Shown: positions 12,901-24,980, counted from the first letter of the stretch. The stretch is DNA of 64,000 nucleotides from Apostichopus japonicus (GCF_037975245.1 NC_092576.1:8094001-8158000), one strand, 5' to 3'. The notes: generated from the letters alone by a model not told the origin. Translations and numbers: made by a program.

Positions 12901-15900
12901 AACCCCCTTTCCTGCGAAGTCGCCACAAGCGCCTCTCCTGCGAAGTCCCCGCAGGCCCCTTTCCGGCGAAGTCACCGCAACCCCCTTTCCGGCGAAGTCG
13001 CCACAAGCCTCATTTGCATGTGAAAAGTGAAGTCGCGGCGAGGTCGCTGCAAGCCTCTCTCCGGCGAAGTCGCTGCAAGCCCCTTTCCTGCAAAGTCGCC
13101 GCAGGCCCCTTCCGGCGAAGTCATTGCAACCCCCTTTCCGGTGAAGTCGCCACAAGCCTCATTTGCATGTGAAAAGTGAAGTCGCAGCGGCTGCGCTGCA
13201 ACTAGTTGCTGCGAAGTCGCTGCAACTGGTCGCGGCAAAGGCCTTTTTTCGACAGGGGGAGGTTTAAGCTTCATTTTAAACCTAGGTGTGTCATGTATTA
13301 TCTGCCTTAAATATTGGTGGTTGAGGTAACCATGATTTGTGTTTCGTAATCATTTCGGTTAAGGCACGTATTTATTATTGCAACGTTTCTTTTTACTTTT
13401 TATTGGTTGAAGTAAATAAATGTTTTATACGTCATTTTTTGCTTCAAATCAAATTTAGTAAGCCTCAATGCAATCTGTTTCTCAGATAATAGATGAGCTG
13501 TTTAAGTTACATGAAATGTTAAGTTTGGACCGGTACAAGACATTATCGGCTATATACTAATATAGAAGTTTGTGAATTTCTATGCACATCCCTTTCAGTT
13601 GCTCTTTTTTATTACATTTTGATGTGTAGGTTTACTAAAGAAGGAATAAATTGTCGTTATTTTCATAGAAAGAATACTTATTGCTATTTGATGAGAAATA
13701 CACAACTCTATTCTATTTTAATTCTGAATCCAACCGTTTTAGGTATTCAAGGTGTTTTGACAGACTGTACAAGTCACCAAAATGCACGAATCCGCAGAAG
13801 TTGGAAAGTTGACTGCAGGCTACAAGGAAATTGGAGCGAAGTTAAATACTACAGCGGTAGCCCAGTCGAAGGAAATTTACTAATCATGTCTAATCAAGGT
13901 AAGCGTTCATCATATGTCTGTCAAGTTCTGGAGTATGTGTCAGTTATTCCGTTGAAAATCTACCATGAATAAACACTTATATATATATATAATACTTATA
14001 CATTCTTAGATACATTTTTACTTTCACTTTGTATGATTGCATTATGATGATGGTGATTTGTTTTATATTGCATAATACGAGTTCATTAAATCTTATAACT
14101 AAATGTATTAAACTTGTATATGTTCAAGGAATAATTGCAACCCCTTTGTAGGAAGTAAGTGAAAGGTAATGCAGAGAAATGAAAGTGATGAGTTGAGTTG
14201 AGTTGGCACATATGAAAACAAATGAGACAATTTAAAGATTGCTATATATAATACTAGTTCATTTACGCCAACGCTGCGGTATCAATTGCTCAACCCATAA
14301 CTGTACGAAACTATTTACTTACACTTAAGGAGGAAGGAAACGGCATCATCAGGACATCCGTGAATATTGTAGCCTAACAAAATAATCATCCTAGCGTAAA
14401 CAATTAGTGACAGTACTTGCCAAATCCATTTAAAACGTTTAGTCTGATATAATATGCAGTTTGCGATTGCCAATATAAAGTTTCATGAAGTTCATAAAAA
14501 GTAGAATCTTGACATAAATTATATAAACTTTATATAGCTTTTATATGGATTCCCTTTATATATTCCACATCAAACTTGAGATAGTCCTCAGGTAGGCCAG
14601 ATAAAAAAATCCATATAAAACTATTAACACTTTTGGCCAGACATAATATGAAATTTTATATAATTTTTAGTCCATATGCAGTTTCATAAAGTATATAAAG
14701 TAGAACCCTAATATATTTATATAACACTTTGTATGGCTTTTTGTGGATTATAAATTAATATTGTCCATATCACAGATATATGAATTTGTTTCATATGGTC
14801 CGTTTACAAATATCATGTGAAATTTCTTTTAAATCCAGTTCAAGATTTATATAAAATTCCCGATGTAACAGCAACATATAGCAAAAGATTATCTTTATAT
14901 TTAGTAAACCTTAGCAAGTTGTGCAGTACATCGGTGTGGTTTACAGTACTGTTCTGTACATTACGATACCGAGATATATAACCGGATACACTGGTTATAC
15001 ATAAAGTTTCCTAAATGTTCACACCGTGGCTGTTTTCCTACTAATGTTACTGTTAGTGCTGCAGTGTGCCATGGCAGTGTGCCACTTATTCATTAGGGGT
15101 AGTGGGTTGCATTGAAACTAAGAGATTTTTTGTTTTAAATTAAAAAAACAAAATTTTTGATAGGAAAGGCTTGAAATGATAGTCTCAGTATGAACTGTTC
15201 TGGCTGGAGAATCATTCAATTTATTTATTATGTTTTTCTTTGCTGTTTAAATATAAGATATAATTCTTCATCTCATTTCTACTCCGCTTTCAAGATAACG
15301 AACGCATGTTTGGGTTTGGACAAGACATTAATACCCTGGATATTGAGGAAGACGGCGCCATGGTTATCAACAATGTTACAATATATCACATATCTTTGTA
15401 TACGTTGATATACTCCGACAGAGATGGGCATGAATATCAACATGAATTTATAATTATAGGTATTGCTAATACCATTTTTTAAGGAGAACATTCTATAGTA
15501 ACATGTTACTTCAGAAAACAATATGTTTAGCTTGTAACCTTATTTCACGGTTAGGTACAGCTGCAAAGCAATCATAAATGACGTTTGGAGAATTAAAAAG
15601 ATTGGAATATATTAAAAACATATACTAAGAAAATGTTAAATACGTATTGGCATATACTGATTACAAATAAAACCAACTTCCTTGAACTTAGTCATGAACA
15701 GTTATAAGATTGCAGAGAATATACTTTGGAAATAATGGAGCATAACATGTGATCTCACTGACTCGCTTCAATCATGTAACAGCTTCCTCATTGTTTATTG
15801 TTATCTCACAGATTGTCCTGTTACTGTTTACGCCCATCGTGGATCCGACGCACTCATAAATTGTTACTTCCCTCAGTCTCAAAGGGTTTATTGGTACGAC

Positions 15901-18900
15901 TCAACGTTACGCAATGCTCGACCAATCATAAGTCTTGAATTAGGCCGGAAGGCGGGGCCAGGAGTCTCTGCTGGGAAATACGATATTACCAATAACGGTG
16001 GACTTTTGATAAGGAATACTACTTTCAGCGACGAAAACACATACCGTGCTATATTTATTGTGTCCAACCCACATACTTTTACAACAGATCAGAAAGTCAT
16101 TATTTATGGTAAGTCAGTATTGTATATGAATTGATAAGAATTTCCCTTGCTTTAAACTGCGATTATTGTAACATGCCTTAGAAATCTCCGTCCTGAAACA
16201 ATATCTATTAATCTCAATAACATAATGTTGGTATATAGCAGGATAGTCTACAACGACAAACTGAAACGAATGCAGTTTCAATATGCATTCGAACAAGATT
16301 CTGCCATAATCGAAACGTTAGGTACTCTTAGTTGTTTCTTAATCGGGTTTTCTACAGCAAACGTCGACACAGCGGTATTTTCAGTAGATGTTTGTGAGGG
16401 AAGCAACTTCTGTTTGGTGCATCTGCAAGATCCGGCACTTCTTACATGTCGGGAAACAAATACAGGACCTCATACGTTACTGAGCTGGACAAGAAATACA
16501 TCGAACGGTACACGATTAGTAAATACGTCAACGTACTCTGATGGCAACATGTACGAGGCATTGGTGTCAATGAATGTAAATCTTAACTCGACAGACCGAT
16601 TGAATGTTTACATCTGTAACTCTCTGATAGATATTCCAGCTAAACAATTAAGACAAATAGTTGTAATTGTCGAAGATGAGAGCAAAGACTCCATCACTAC
16701 TCTGTTGAAACCGACATATTATAGGGAATATGATGACGTCAGATTAGTATGCACCAGTGAGAAGCCTTTATTAATATTATGGAAAAGAAACCACGAAACT
16801 ATTGGATACTATCATGAAGGCAAATCGGATGTATTGAAACCTGGCTACGAGATTGATAAGGATGGATCGTTGCTCATTAACAAATACTCATATACACACG
16901 AAGGTGAATATGTTTGTATTTACAACAACGGTAAAGTCGAGGACGTAAAGCAACATAATATCAAGACCGTTGGTGAGTGCCTTTATTCTTTCAAAGTCAT
17001 CAATATTAAGTATCATTTTGGTTTCTTGCGTTATACTGACTAAACACAATACCCTTTGTTTCATTTTTCTCTCATAATGTTTTCCGAACATGTTTCCGAA
17101 CATGTTTTAACTTCGTTTCTGGGGGCTCTTATCGGGCGGGCCCAATATGAGGTAACTACACGTAAATTGATCTGCAACATGATATTTAGTCACAGATAAT
17201 TACTATTTATTCAAAATTCTGGCTTCAAAATATCTATTAATACAGTGTCTTAATATTGGTGAAGCTAGATATATCATGATTTACAATCTCAATATATAGA
17301 GGAATATTGTACTTGTCATGAACAAACCTATATCTTTCATCACTCTAATCAATCGGTAAAGTAGCACATTTGCAATATCTTACAATCTTCGTCGTATACG
17401 GAGTAATAACCCGAAAAAGGAAAGATCTAAGATTGAAAGAGGAAAAAAAACTTCAGAAATACAACGTTTATAATTTCTTCAATAATTATCTTTATTTATC
17501 AGTTACACCAACCAATCCTTCACCTTCTATAGTTGGGTGTTCAGAACCATCGGATTGCACATTTAATGTAACAAGCAGTGGATATCTGACGTGTTACATA
17601 GAGGGCGTTCTTCCAATAGTGCACCCGAAATGGATTCACGATGAACACATGTCTTCCACAATTACTTTCAGCCAACCACAGCTAATAGTGAGAAATGTTG
17701 GGTCGGTCTTTAACATATACTTAACTACTTACTACAAAATAACGACTGACCAGGAGGGTTATGAAAGTGAGACAGACGAAGACTGGCAGGCTTATGACGT
17801 CACAGCGTCCTGCTCTGTGAACTACGAGATTCTTGGACAACACAAGACAGACGTTACATTGCATCTACAGAAACGTACTTCAGGTAACCTAAACTAATGT
17901 ATAAGCGTAGGACGGTATTTCTGATGAGTGGATAAACTGTTACTGTGTGATGATAAAGGAGCCGTCAATAGAAAGAAGACCGCCCCATTGGAGCGTCTTA
18001 AATATTTTTTTTTTCTCGTAGTGATCTTCAAGTAACAACACATTGAAGAAAGCGGACTTCTTTTTCAGCAATTGGTTGAAAGTGAGCGTGGTGGACGAGG
18101 GGGGGGGGGGGAGGGGATAGTATTTAAATGACATTAAAGGAGAAGCAAATTCCCTTAACCCATCCAGACTGATGTGATAAATATGCTTGTGATGAATAAC
18201 TCACACCACATTAATAAATCATCCGTTTAAAATGATCGCTCTGTAAACATATCGAGTTTCATAAACTTACACAAAGATGATCCAACCATCAGTGAGGACC
18301 CCTCGTGGCCAATTCCAATCCGTCTTAAGGAACGGTCAGTTAGATATGTAAAGCAAAATGGTTTTACCAATACCGTGACGTTAGGCTTTTCTTTGCATTC
18401 GGAATACCTCAAGGAAGTCGGAACTCACAAATCATTCGTAGGATGTAAGTTTATGCTGATTACCATTATTCTCAGCTTAGTTTTAATTTTCAGATACTTA
18501 GCTTGTAAGTCGTTTCGTCATACTTAATATTTATCTTTTCGACTTGTTTCTAGCAGCTGTGACAGAGGATAGGATAGGAGAAAGGTTTCGAGGTAAGATT
18601 AAACATGATGATAATATTTCTATATTTCATATATGCACATCAAAAATGAAATTTATGTCATAATTGTTTGTACAAGTCTACCAATACTACGACACTTGTT
18701 ACAGTGTGACTCAAGTGTTTCCTGGTGATGACATATTGTTTAGTCTATCTAAAAAATGATTTTTCTTTGTTCATTTCTAGTAAATATAATTAGCAGACAA
18801 CATTGATGCTAGTAGTGTTATCATGCATTTCTCGTTTTTCCTTTTCAGCAAATATTAACTGGCTGTGCGTCATCCAGTTCATTGTGATTTCTGTCATCCT

Positions 18901-19030
18901 TATTGTTTATGGCTTCGCAAGATGGCAAAATTGTAAAGCAGGAAAGGAGACCTGCGTCAACAATAATACACCTGAAGCCAGGAATGATATTAACATCCAC
19001 AGTGAAGACAACCAAGCCTACGATGATTGA
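6974..19030 (+). CDS. IgSF receptor gene 1: five Ig-like domains, type I membrane protein, intact
   Basis: Exons: 6974-7028, 13743-13898, 15295-15459, 15812-16108, 16358-16972, 17503-17883, 18557-18592 and 18849-19030. Every junction is phase 1 with GT/AG ends, and together they make 629 codons including the stop. Residues 1-18 are a signal peptide (MMQVLKHLWITVALCILH). D1 spans about 19-125, D2 126-224, D3 and D4 225-429, and D5 430-556. A juxtamembrane exon follows, then a hydrophobic segment at about 573-592 and a 36-residue tail ending NQAYDD. D4 has the classic C..W..YVC pattern. D3 has TC..W..YIC plus C-x5-C. D5 has C-x5-C plus TC and SC. D1 and D2 have the B-strand Cys and the Trp but no F-strand Cys. 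No ITIM or ITAM is seen. A 6.1-kb element sits in intron 1. Ligand unknown; a surface recognition role is inferred. Confidence 0.85.
7115..7460. repeat. Left subterminal array of GCGACTTCGC-like repeats
   Basis: Many diverged copies of words such as TCGCTGCGACTTCGC and CTGGTCGCAGCTACTTCGC occur. One block of about 60 bases (GGCCTTCTTGTTGTTACTGG...) is repeated around 7300-7440. The array is the mirror of the one at 12825-13235. Subterminal repeats of this kind are typical transposase-binding regions. Confidence 0.7.
8163..8741 (-). CDS. Transposase-like protein, N-terminal region (Tnp2-type, putative)
   Basis: The ORF has 192 codons. It starts with an acidic region (about residues 27-50, rich in D and E). 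A hydrophobic helix-rich stretch follows (VETSLLLILTFATTHSITDV, SDMLALISLHC), then SLYKFKNYFEKADSPVQKYY. A zinc-ribbon-like set comes next: YYYCGSCLAL and YCNICRMTI, i.e. C-x2-C and C-x2-C. It ends around FLNVTLEPQIQNLFQ. From memory this order (LL.. SD.L..L..LI..H, YK.K..F, HYYC..C, C..C, L..Q...LF) is that of proteins linked to animal Tnp2/EnSpm-like transposases. The catalytic part is not seen, so the copy is partial. It lies inside the intron-1 insertion, antisense to the receptor gene. Confidence 0.55.
   Translation of the reverse strand: MEVSELMNITNWQATLDQDGHISDKWEDTLGESDDTCDASPLEDDEESEIESRSGSSYIYRGHWITVETSLLLILTFATTHSITDVQLSDMLALISLHCMETHSALGSLYKFKNYFEKADSPVQKYYYCGSCLALLKMARPTYCNICRMTIDFEKNKFLNVTLEPQIQNLFQHPSFVDKFSIDLREVWIVSQ
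8750..12820. other. Interior of the intron-1 element, no clear coding
   Basis: No recognisable protein domain. Small ORFs at 10675-10872 (-) and 12024-12284 (+, containing FEPQDMSKGNNSSVVKLF) have no features I recognise. The second is preceded by a good TTCTTTTAG acceptor and could be an exon of the element. A run of about 16 G lies near 9206. Confidence 0.4.
12825..13235. repeat. Right subterminal tandem array (GCGAAGTCGC words)
   Basis: About a dozen diverged units of 25-30 bases with the core GCGAAGTCGCCGCAAGCCCC. Two larger blocks also repeat, each containing CATTTGCATGTGAAAAGTGAA. It is in inverse orientation to the left array. Long open frames here on both strands are by-products of the repeat. 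Confidence 0.85.
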
Positions 19031-19589
19031 ATAGAGCTATACAATGAGATTGAAAAGTTACTGGGTTAAAGTTCCAAAGTATTATATATACACAAGTACT
19101 TAAAACAATAACAATTGGCTAATAAGTAAATAGCAAGCTTCCTCTATAGATATTATGACTTAAGATAAGAACCAAATTTTGTAGTTTATTTGGAGTGATC
19201 ATAACTCAATGAAATATCAATATGTGTATTACTTTTTGAAATATATTTGGATTTTGGTTGGTAAGGGGGAGGGGGGAGGGAGCTTTCAAGAGTTTATTCG
19301 AATTTCAAAAATTAAATCTTTCGTTTGCAGACAATAGGTAATAAAAATCTTAGTAATTCGACAGGGTGTTTAGAAAGGAAAACTAACGGCATGGGTCAAT
19401 TTGCCATTGTTGGTAACATGAATTTTGTTGTAACATACATTGACCACGCATAAAATATTTGAACTTTGAATTGTTTTCACTAAGTGCTGTTGGTAAGAAC
19501 TACGGTTGTGGTAACTTTTCATGAAGTCAATATGTTTTGTACATATATTAATGTGATTGTATTAATCATGTATAATAAGTTATGTAATA

Positions 19590-20490
19590 ACTTAAGTAGA
19601 TATTTGGATCCCCAAACCCTCCCGATTATTATATTTGTAAACTGAATAAGGTTATTTTAAAGTTTATTTGGGGAAATAAGCAGGAGAAAATTAACCGTCG
19701 TACTATTATAAACTCTATTAGTTGTGGGGGTTTATATGTTATTCACTGGACTCCTGATGCAGGTTTAAAAGAAACTTGGATCCTTTGTTATGACAACGAT
19801 GGGCCTGGTTACTGGAGATTGTTTGTTGATAGTTCTCTCGCCCGTTTTGGTAAAAGATTTCCATTTCGATGTTCTTGCAATTATGCAGACATTCATAATA
19901 TACATAACGTCATTGTTGCAGACGTTGTTCGCTCTTGGCACAATGCTTCTTTTAAGTTCCCGGACAGAGACTTCGCAAACCAAATTATTTGGAATAACTC
20001 ATATATCAACAATTATATTATTTTTGTTATCGCTTTATGTTCGAGAAGGGGGTTATTTATGTAAAATATGTTCTGAATAGTGATGGGACGGTCATTCCCT
20101 ATGTCACTTTCCTTATTAAATTTAATTTAAATACGTGTCCATTTACCCTTTATTGTGGTCATATTTCTGCCATTCCAGCCTGCTGGAGGGTACCGTCTCC
20201 TCCTTACACTGCTGCCGAAAGTGCCTGGGACTCTCTGCAAACTAATGGAAGGGTGTCTAAATTTGTTTACAATATATTTATATTTCAAATTTTAGGAGCA
20301 ATCCAAAAACCGTCAGTCCATTTTCTCCAATGAAGACATTTTCGTTGGTTACAAAAGACTTATAAAGCATCTTTTCAACTTCTTGATTTTTCAAGAAAAG
20401 TATTATGTATTCCAATGTAAGCAAACTAATATGATACCGACTACTGATCAGTTCTTTCATAAACCTAAATTTCACTGAAAAGTAACAGTA
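19590..20490 (+). mobile_element. L1-like LINE C-terminal tail, co-duplicated with the receptor gene
   Basis: Frames on the + strand read FIWGNKQEKINRR, then ISCGGLYVIHWTPDAGLK and WILCYDNDGPGYWRLFVDSS. This is the pattern at the end of L1-like ORF2 (FIW..K..KI, GGL..., W). It is interrupted by frameshifts. The same fragment follows gene 2 (about 35010-35890) and gene 5 (about 60060-60475). It was therefore present in the ancestral unit before duplication. Confidence 0.65.
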
Positions 20491-20716
20491 AGCGTTTCTT
20501 CCAGTATATGGGAAGCTGCACAAGTCTTTAAATGTATAATTGTTTACTATTTTGCTATAGTATCTGCTGTTGTACAGTATACCATAGGAATTGAAATTTG
20601 AACGTGTGTATATTTGTTTTGTTATCTCTGTTTAAGCTCATTGATGCATGTATATATGGTTAACGTTTGTACAAATTATGAATTGGTCAACAAAAGAGGT
20701 TAAATAAAAACTTAAA

Positions 20717-20718
<2 letters not shown>

Positions 20719-20796
<78 letters not shown>

Positions 20797-20801
20797 ATAT
20801 G
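20719..20801. repeat. (TA)n tract
   Basis: TA microsatellite with a few TTA interruptions, at the right edge of the gene 1 flank. Confidence 0.95.
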
Positions 20802-21240
20802 TTTATAAATATCGTCCCCGTTTTGGCGTAGTGACGAATGTGCAAAAAGTGAGTGTTGATTAAACGCGCTCTAAAGATTTAAACATTTTGACTTTAGTAT
20901 ATCGTAATTAATAAAGGAGCTTTTGTACCGAAGGTTGTCAATATATTCAATATAACAAATATATATAACTTTGAGTTCTCATATTTGTTGCTGATCGGAA
21001 ACTTTCTTACAAAGTAGTAATTTTAGTGAAATCATATTCGTCGTTAAGTCATGTCATTTTTCAGTTAGATTTTAGACATTCATCACACATTCATCGCTAT
21101 GCTAGAACAACATTTTGAAGTTTCGTCCTGTCACAGACTATTATTCGTCAATTTAGGGTGTAGTAGCCATAGGGTACACCGTGAATTTTCACTGTCACGT
21201 AGGGAGAGGTGGGGGAGGGAGATTAGGGAGGGAGATGGAA

Positions 21241-21465
21241 CTATGTCATGTACAGAACACGATAATTTGATTGGTCAGTTTCAACAGAGCTCTTGAAAAT
21301 TTTGCATGATACAGCAGTATCATCGGCATATTTTGTACCAGGAATGTGTGAGTTTGACCTAATTTCATCAATATACATAGTAAATAATATAGCAGATAAT
21401 GCCCCCCCCCCCTCTCGAGGCACATCAACCTTTATTTCCGATATTTCCGATAACCCTTTATCCAA
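21241..21465 (-). pseudogene. Reverse transcriptase fragment (non-LTR)
   Basis: The - strand reads GGGALSAILFTMYIDEI and then TKYADDTAVSCKIF. This spans the RT motif before the palm (normally G.LSP.LF..Y..D) and the YADD catalytic box. A G-run in the middle makes the frame fragile. Only about 70 codons remain and no element ends were found. Confidence 0.7.
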
Positions 21466-21469
21466 CTTA

Positions 21470-22905
21470 ACTTTTCTGGTCCATCCTTATGTCGAGAACC
21501 TTAAGGGTTAACAATCACAATGTATGGAAACCAGGGCTGAGGGTGTATCAGTTTGGTGAAGTCATTGGTTTGTGTGTCCATGTTTTGACTTGGTTTATTT
21601 TTCCAAAAAGTCTAACTTTTCCTTATGACCCTGAACTTCTCAGCCTGTGGAAGAAAACATGCAAGATTCTCTCATAATAAAGGGTGCTATACAGATTTTC
21701 TAGTAATTTGGTCTAATCGCCGCCACCCCCACCCCCCACTCCCCCCTGCCACCGACTTGCCCTTCCTTTGTAGCATAGTTTATATACTTAGTATAACACT
21801 ATGCTAGTACCTTCCAAAGTTTCACGTTAAAGTATGTGACCTATATCTATGTAAATATAGGTATTACTTAGCCAGATAAAGGAAGTTATAAAATAGGCTA
21901 GAATAATGTTTATGAAGACAAGCCGCCAATAGCTAAGAAAAACAGCATTCCTTTAGGGAGATGTTACATTGTTAACGTTTCTTCATAGGCTATGTGAAAC
22001 TGAAGACTGGAGGAAGTCTTAAGTGGAAATGGGCTGGTGTTTTAATGTTTTAATTTGTCATAATACTGGTATTTGCTTATTGGACTGTTAACATTCACAT
22101 TGAGAAGGTGACAGAACACCAAAAGAATTAATGTATATTACACCCCCCCCCCCTCCATCCCAAGTCACGCTATGACATCACACATTGGCAAAAAGGTAGC
22201 TCCATGCAAATTTACTCCCGTACCGTGCAAGATAATGGTCTTATATATGTTAGGGATAAGTTCATCACAAGGATCTCCGTTACGATGGTTTGGGATTTCT
22301 TCTATATAATCCTAAGGTATTGTTAGGCTAACACTAAGAATGGCTTAAATCAATTCACCCTGGTCTAGGTATTGTAGTCTTGGCGGTCACAATTACAATT
22401 TGAGTGATTTTTCATACTTTTTATACAAGTTACACCCATGCATCATAGTCCAGACTTACACCATGTGTTTCCTCATTGATATAACTCTAATCAAATGTAG
22501 AAACACTGTTACACTGATTCAGTAGAGAAATAGCGTTACTCTACTGTCTATAGCTACTCGCGCAACAGGTGCAAGCATCGAATGTACTGCAATCATGACA
22601 CTAGGCTGCTATTCAGGTAAACTATTGTTGACCCACTGGTCATTCCGTTTTCACGATTAAGGCTATCGTGTAGGAGATACTGCATTAATTAATTAATAGA
22701 TGAGGTAGAAATAATAAATATATTTACCTTCCCATAGTCCGGGGTGCTTTCAAATGCCAGTTAGTTGGTTCTAAAATCAGTATGACATTGTTGTTATGTT
22801 CGACCTGCCACAAACGCAGAACCTTAGACAAAATGTGTTACTGAGTGGTTGAATGACGAATGTAGTATTCGTCAGTATGTGAAAACGAGAATGCGCCTTA
22901 GATGG
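21470..22905. other. Noncoding, no recognisable feature
   Basis: Short C-rich runs near 21720-21750 and 22142-22152; otherwise AT-rich unique sequence without supported genes. Confidence 0.5.
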
Positions 22906-22908
22906 ACA

Positions 22909-22915
22909 TATATAT

Positions 22916-22974
<59 letters not shown>

Positions 22975-22985
22975 TATACATATAA

Positions 22986-23024
<39 letters not shown>

Positions 23025-23025
23025 A
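22909..23025. repeat. (TA)n tract
   Basis: TA microsatellite with CATA and AATA interruptions. It lies at the left edge of the repeated upstream block. Confidence 0.95.
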
Positions 23026-24115
23026 ATTACGTTGGTATCATTTCTTTAAATATTCTATGATTATGCTTAGAAAGTATACTATTACCCTATATTGTCTCTG
23101 TCAGTCCCTCAAAGTTGATAGAATCATGTTTTCCTGTGAGTAAACATAAATATCAAGATAAACAAAATGGGAACTGATGGCCATATGCTAGTTAACTTCT
23201 TATATCATTCAATATGACATCGAATTTACCATTTGAATAATCACTGACTTTTCACCAAATTAAAACTACACATCATTTATAGGTCTATATTGAAACAATT
23301 AGATCGTTAAAGTTCAACGACGCAATAAAATAAATCTTATCTTAACGTTCAACTAGTCTTCATTCCCTGTTTCAACATGACGAAAAACACTCATGGGTTT
23401 ATTCAACACCAAGAGAATCTCCTACCACCGTCCGTCTATAGCGGTAGTTTTGACAACAAACATAAGTGCAAGTAGATCATTGAGAACGTGAACTTCCGAT
23501 ATGTGTTTATAATAAATTGATGTTTATATTATCATAGTAATATGCTGGCAGCATATATACAACCTGGGCTGAAGAAGACAGAAGAAAAGAACGTGAACTT
23601 CCGATAGGTGTTTATCATTCGTATCTTTGTGTAGTAGATGCTACATTGGCAATGACAAGGATAGGCAAGGTAAGATGATGTCATGTGAAAAAGACTGTAT
23701 TTTGCTGTAACAGTTAGGTCAAAGTTGTGACTACTGATCATTTGCCTCGGTTTGACGTTATTTATAAAGTTTTGTCAACCCACATGGACTGAAAGATTCC
23801 ACTGAGAGCATCAATTGTCTTACTCAGTCTGCATTCTTCTATTCCAAACTGACCCACATAACAACTCTTACGATTGGAACAGAGTAAGTGCGACGCTATC
23901 AAGTAAGTAGACGTCAGATGATATTCTATGAGTAAGATTTATCAAATGATATTTATTTTTAATTCAAATTATACTTTATATTAATTTATACATATACTTA
24001 TACATAATATACATATAATATATATTGTATATAACATATAATATATAATCAAATTATACAATTTTTAAATATATTTGAATAATAAAGAAATCCACTATTT
24101 ACACTTATTTAGCGT
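23026..24115. repeat. Intergenic block duplicated upstream of receptor genes
   Basis: Closely related to 38370-39320 and more distantly to 5390-6340. Shared phrases include TATTCTATGAT..ATGCTTAG and AGTAAGTAGACGT. It is noncoding in all copies and marks the ancestral duplication unit. Confidence 0.7.
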
Positions 24116-24386
24116 CAGGCGTGTAGCGAGGAATTTGCCAAGGGAGGGCGAAGCCTGTATGCAAACTATCTAAGCGAAGCGCCATCATTTGTGGCGCGAA
24201 GCGTACAAGAAAGTTTTGGCCGAAAATGCCTCCCAGATCGCTGAAAATGGCACTTCCCAGGCCTTGTTAGTTGTATCTTACCTTTTTTATTTTGAAATTA
24301 GTAGCGATATAAATAAATATATATATATATATACATGTGCTCAAGGGGGGCGGGGCGGTCGCCCCCCCCCCTTGGCGGCGCGCCTG
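24116..24386. mobile_element. hAT-like MITE (271 bases)
   Basis: It starts CAGGCGTGTAGCGAG and ends GGCGGCGCGCCTG, so the termini are CAGGCG inverted repeats. It is flanked by TTTAGCGT and TTTGGGGT, an imperfect 8-base target duplication (6 of 8). The paralogous site near 39600 lacks it (AGCGTCTGTTTTTC), which confirms insertion. Related interior sequence (CTATCTAAGCGAAGCGCCA) occurs at 46270 and 45135. Confidence 0.75.
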
Positions 24387-24414
24387 TTTGGGGTCTAATT
24401 TATATTATACTGCC

Positions 24415-24465
24415 AAGTATTGCTGACGAAGGTCCTAGGTGACCCAACATTATGATATATTTTCT
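24415..24465 (+). ncRNA. Degenerate hammerhead-like motif of a Penelope-like element
   Basis: CTGACGA (matches the CUGANGA core) is followed by GGTC-CTAGGT-GACC, which can form stem II. It then reads CAAC where GAAA is expected. The surrounding sequence matches, in inverse orientation, the better motif at 27368-27412 next to a Penelope remnant. Hammerhead motifs in Penelope-like element ends are established. This copy has probably lost cleavage. Confidence 0.45.
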
Positions 24466-24539
24466 AAAAGAATACTCCTTATTAGTAAATTATGAGTCAT
24501 ATCTTACTTCTCTGTTCTTTTCTAATAATATTATATAAT

Positions 24540-24541
24540 AT

Positions 24542-24615
<74 letters not shown>
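24540..24615. repeat. (TA)n tract
   Basis: TA microsatellite with several ATAAATA interruptions. Confidence 0.95.
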
Positions 24616-24619
<4 letters not shown>

Positions 24620-24657
24620 AATAAATACCATATATTAAAGTGCTGTTATCATGAAAT

Positions 24658-24980
24658 AAAACATGCTCAAGAGCACTGTACAAAAGAACGAATACCATGA
24701 ATATAAAATTACCAAACTTAAGAAAACCTTAAAGTAATAACAACAGCAATAAAAGTAGAAGTAAAACATGCTCAAGAGCACTGTACAAAAGAACCAAATC
24801 CTGGAATATAAAGTTACCAAACATAAAAAAACCTAAAAGTAATAACAACAGCAGTAAAAGTAGAAGTAAAACATGCACAAGAGGATTGCACAAAAGAACC
24901 AAAACCTGGAATATAAAAATACCAAACTTAAGAAAACCTAAAAGTAATAACAACAGCAGTAAAAGTAAAACCTGATAAAA
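24658..24980. repeat. Minisatellite, three units of 105 bases
   Basis: AAAACATGC(T/A)CAAGAG recurs at 24658, 24763 and 24868 (exactly 105 bases apart), with a shortened end unit. The Leu-rich open frames on the - strand are by-products of the repeat. Confidence 0.9.

Larger units (their letters stand above)
7103..13255 (-). mobile_element. 6.1-kb DNA transposon-like insertion in intron 1 of gene 1
   Basis: Intron 1 is about 0.5-0.6 kb in genes 2, 3, 5 and 6 but 6.7 kb here. The extra DNA begins near CCCCTACTAAAAGGG and ends near CTTTTTTCGACAGGGG, which are imperfect inverted termini. AGG occurs just outside both ends, a possible 3-base target duplication. Arrays of GCGACTTCGC-type words lie at both ends in opposite orientation. 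The interior carries a transposase-like - strand ORF (8163-8741). The class is uncertain: a 3-base duplication and a Tnp2-like ORF would fit a CACTA-like element, but the termini are not a standard CACTA. Confidence 0.6.

Noticed and set aside
12627-13274. Long overlapping ORFs on both strands
   Set aside because: All arise from the GC-rich subterminal tandem repeat, whose lack of stops keeps several frames open.
17915-17945. CTGATGAG followed by GGATAAAC as a hammerhead core (also near 49419)
   Set aside because: No GAAA and no stem II pairing; it lies in intron sequence shared by the receptor genes.
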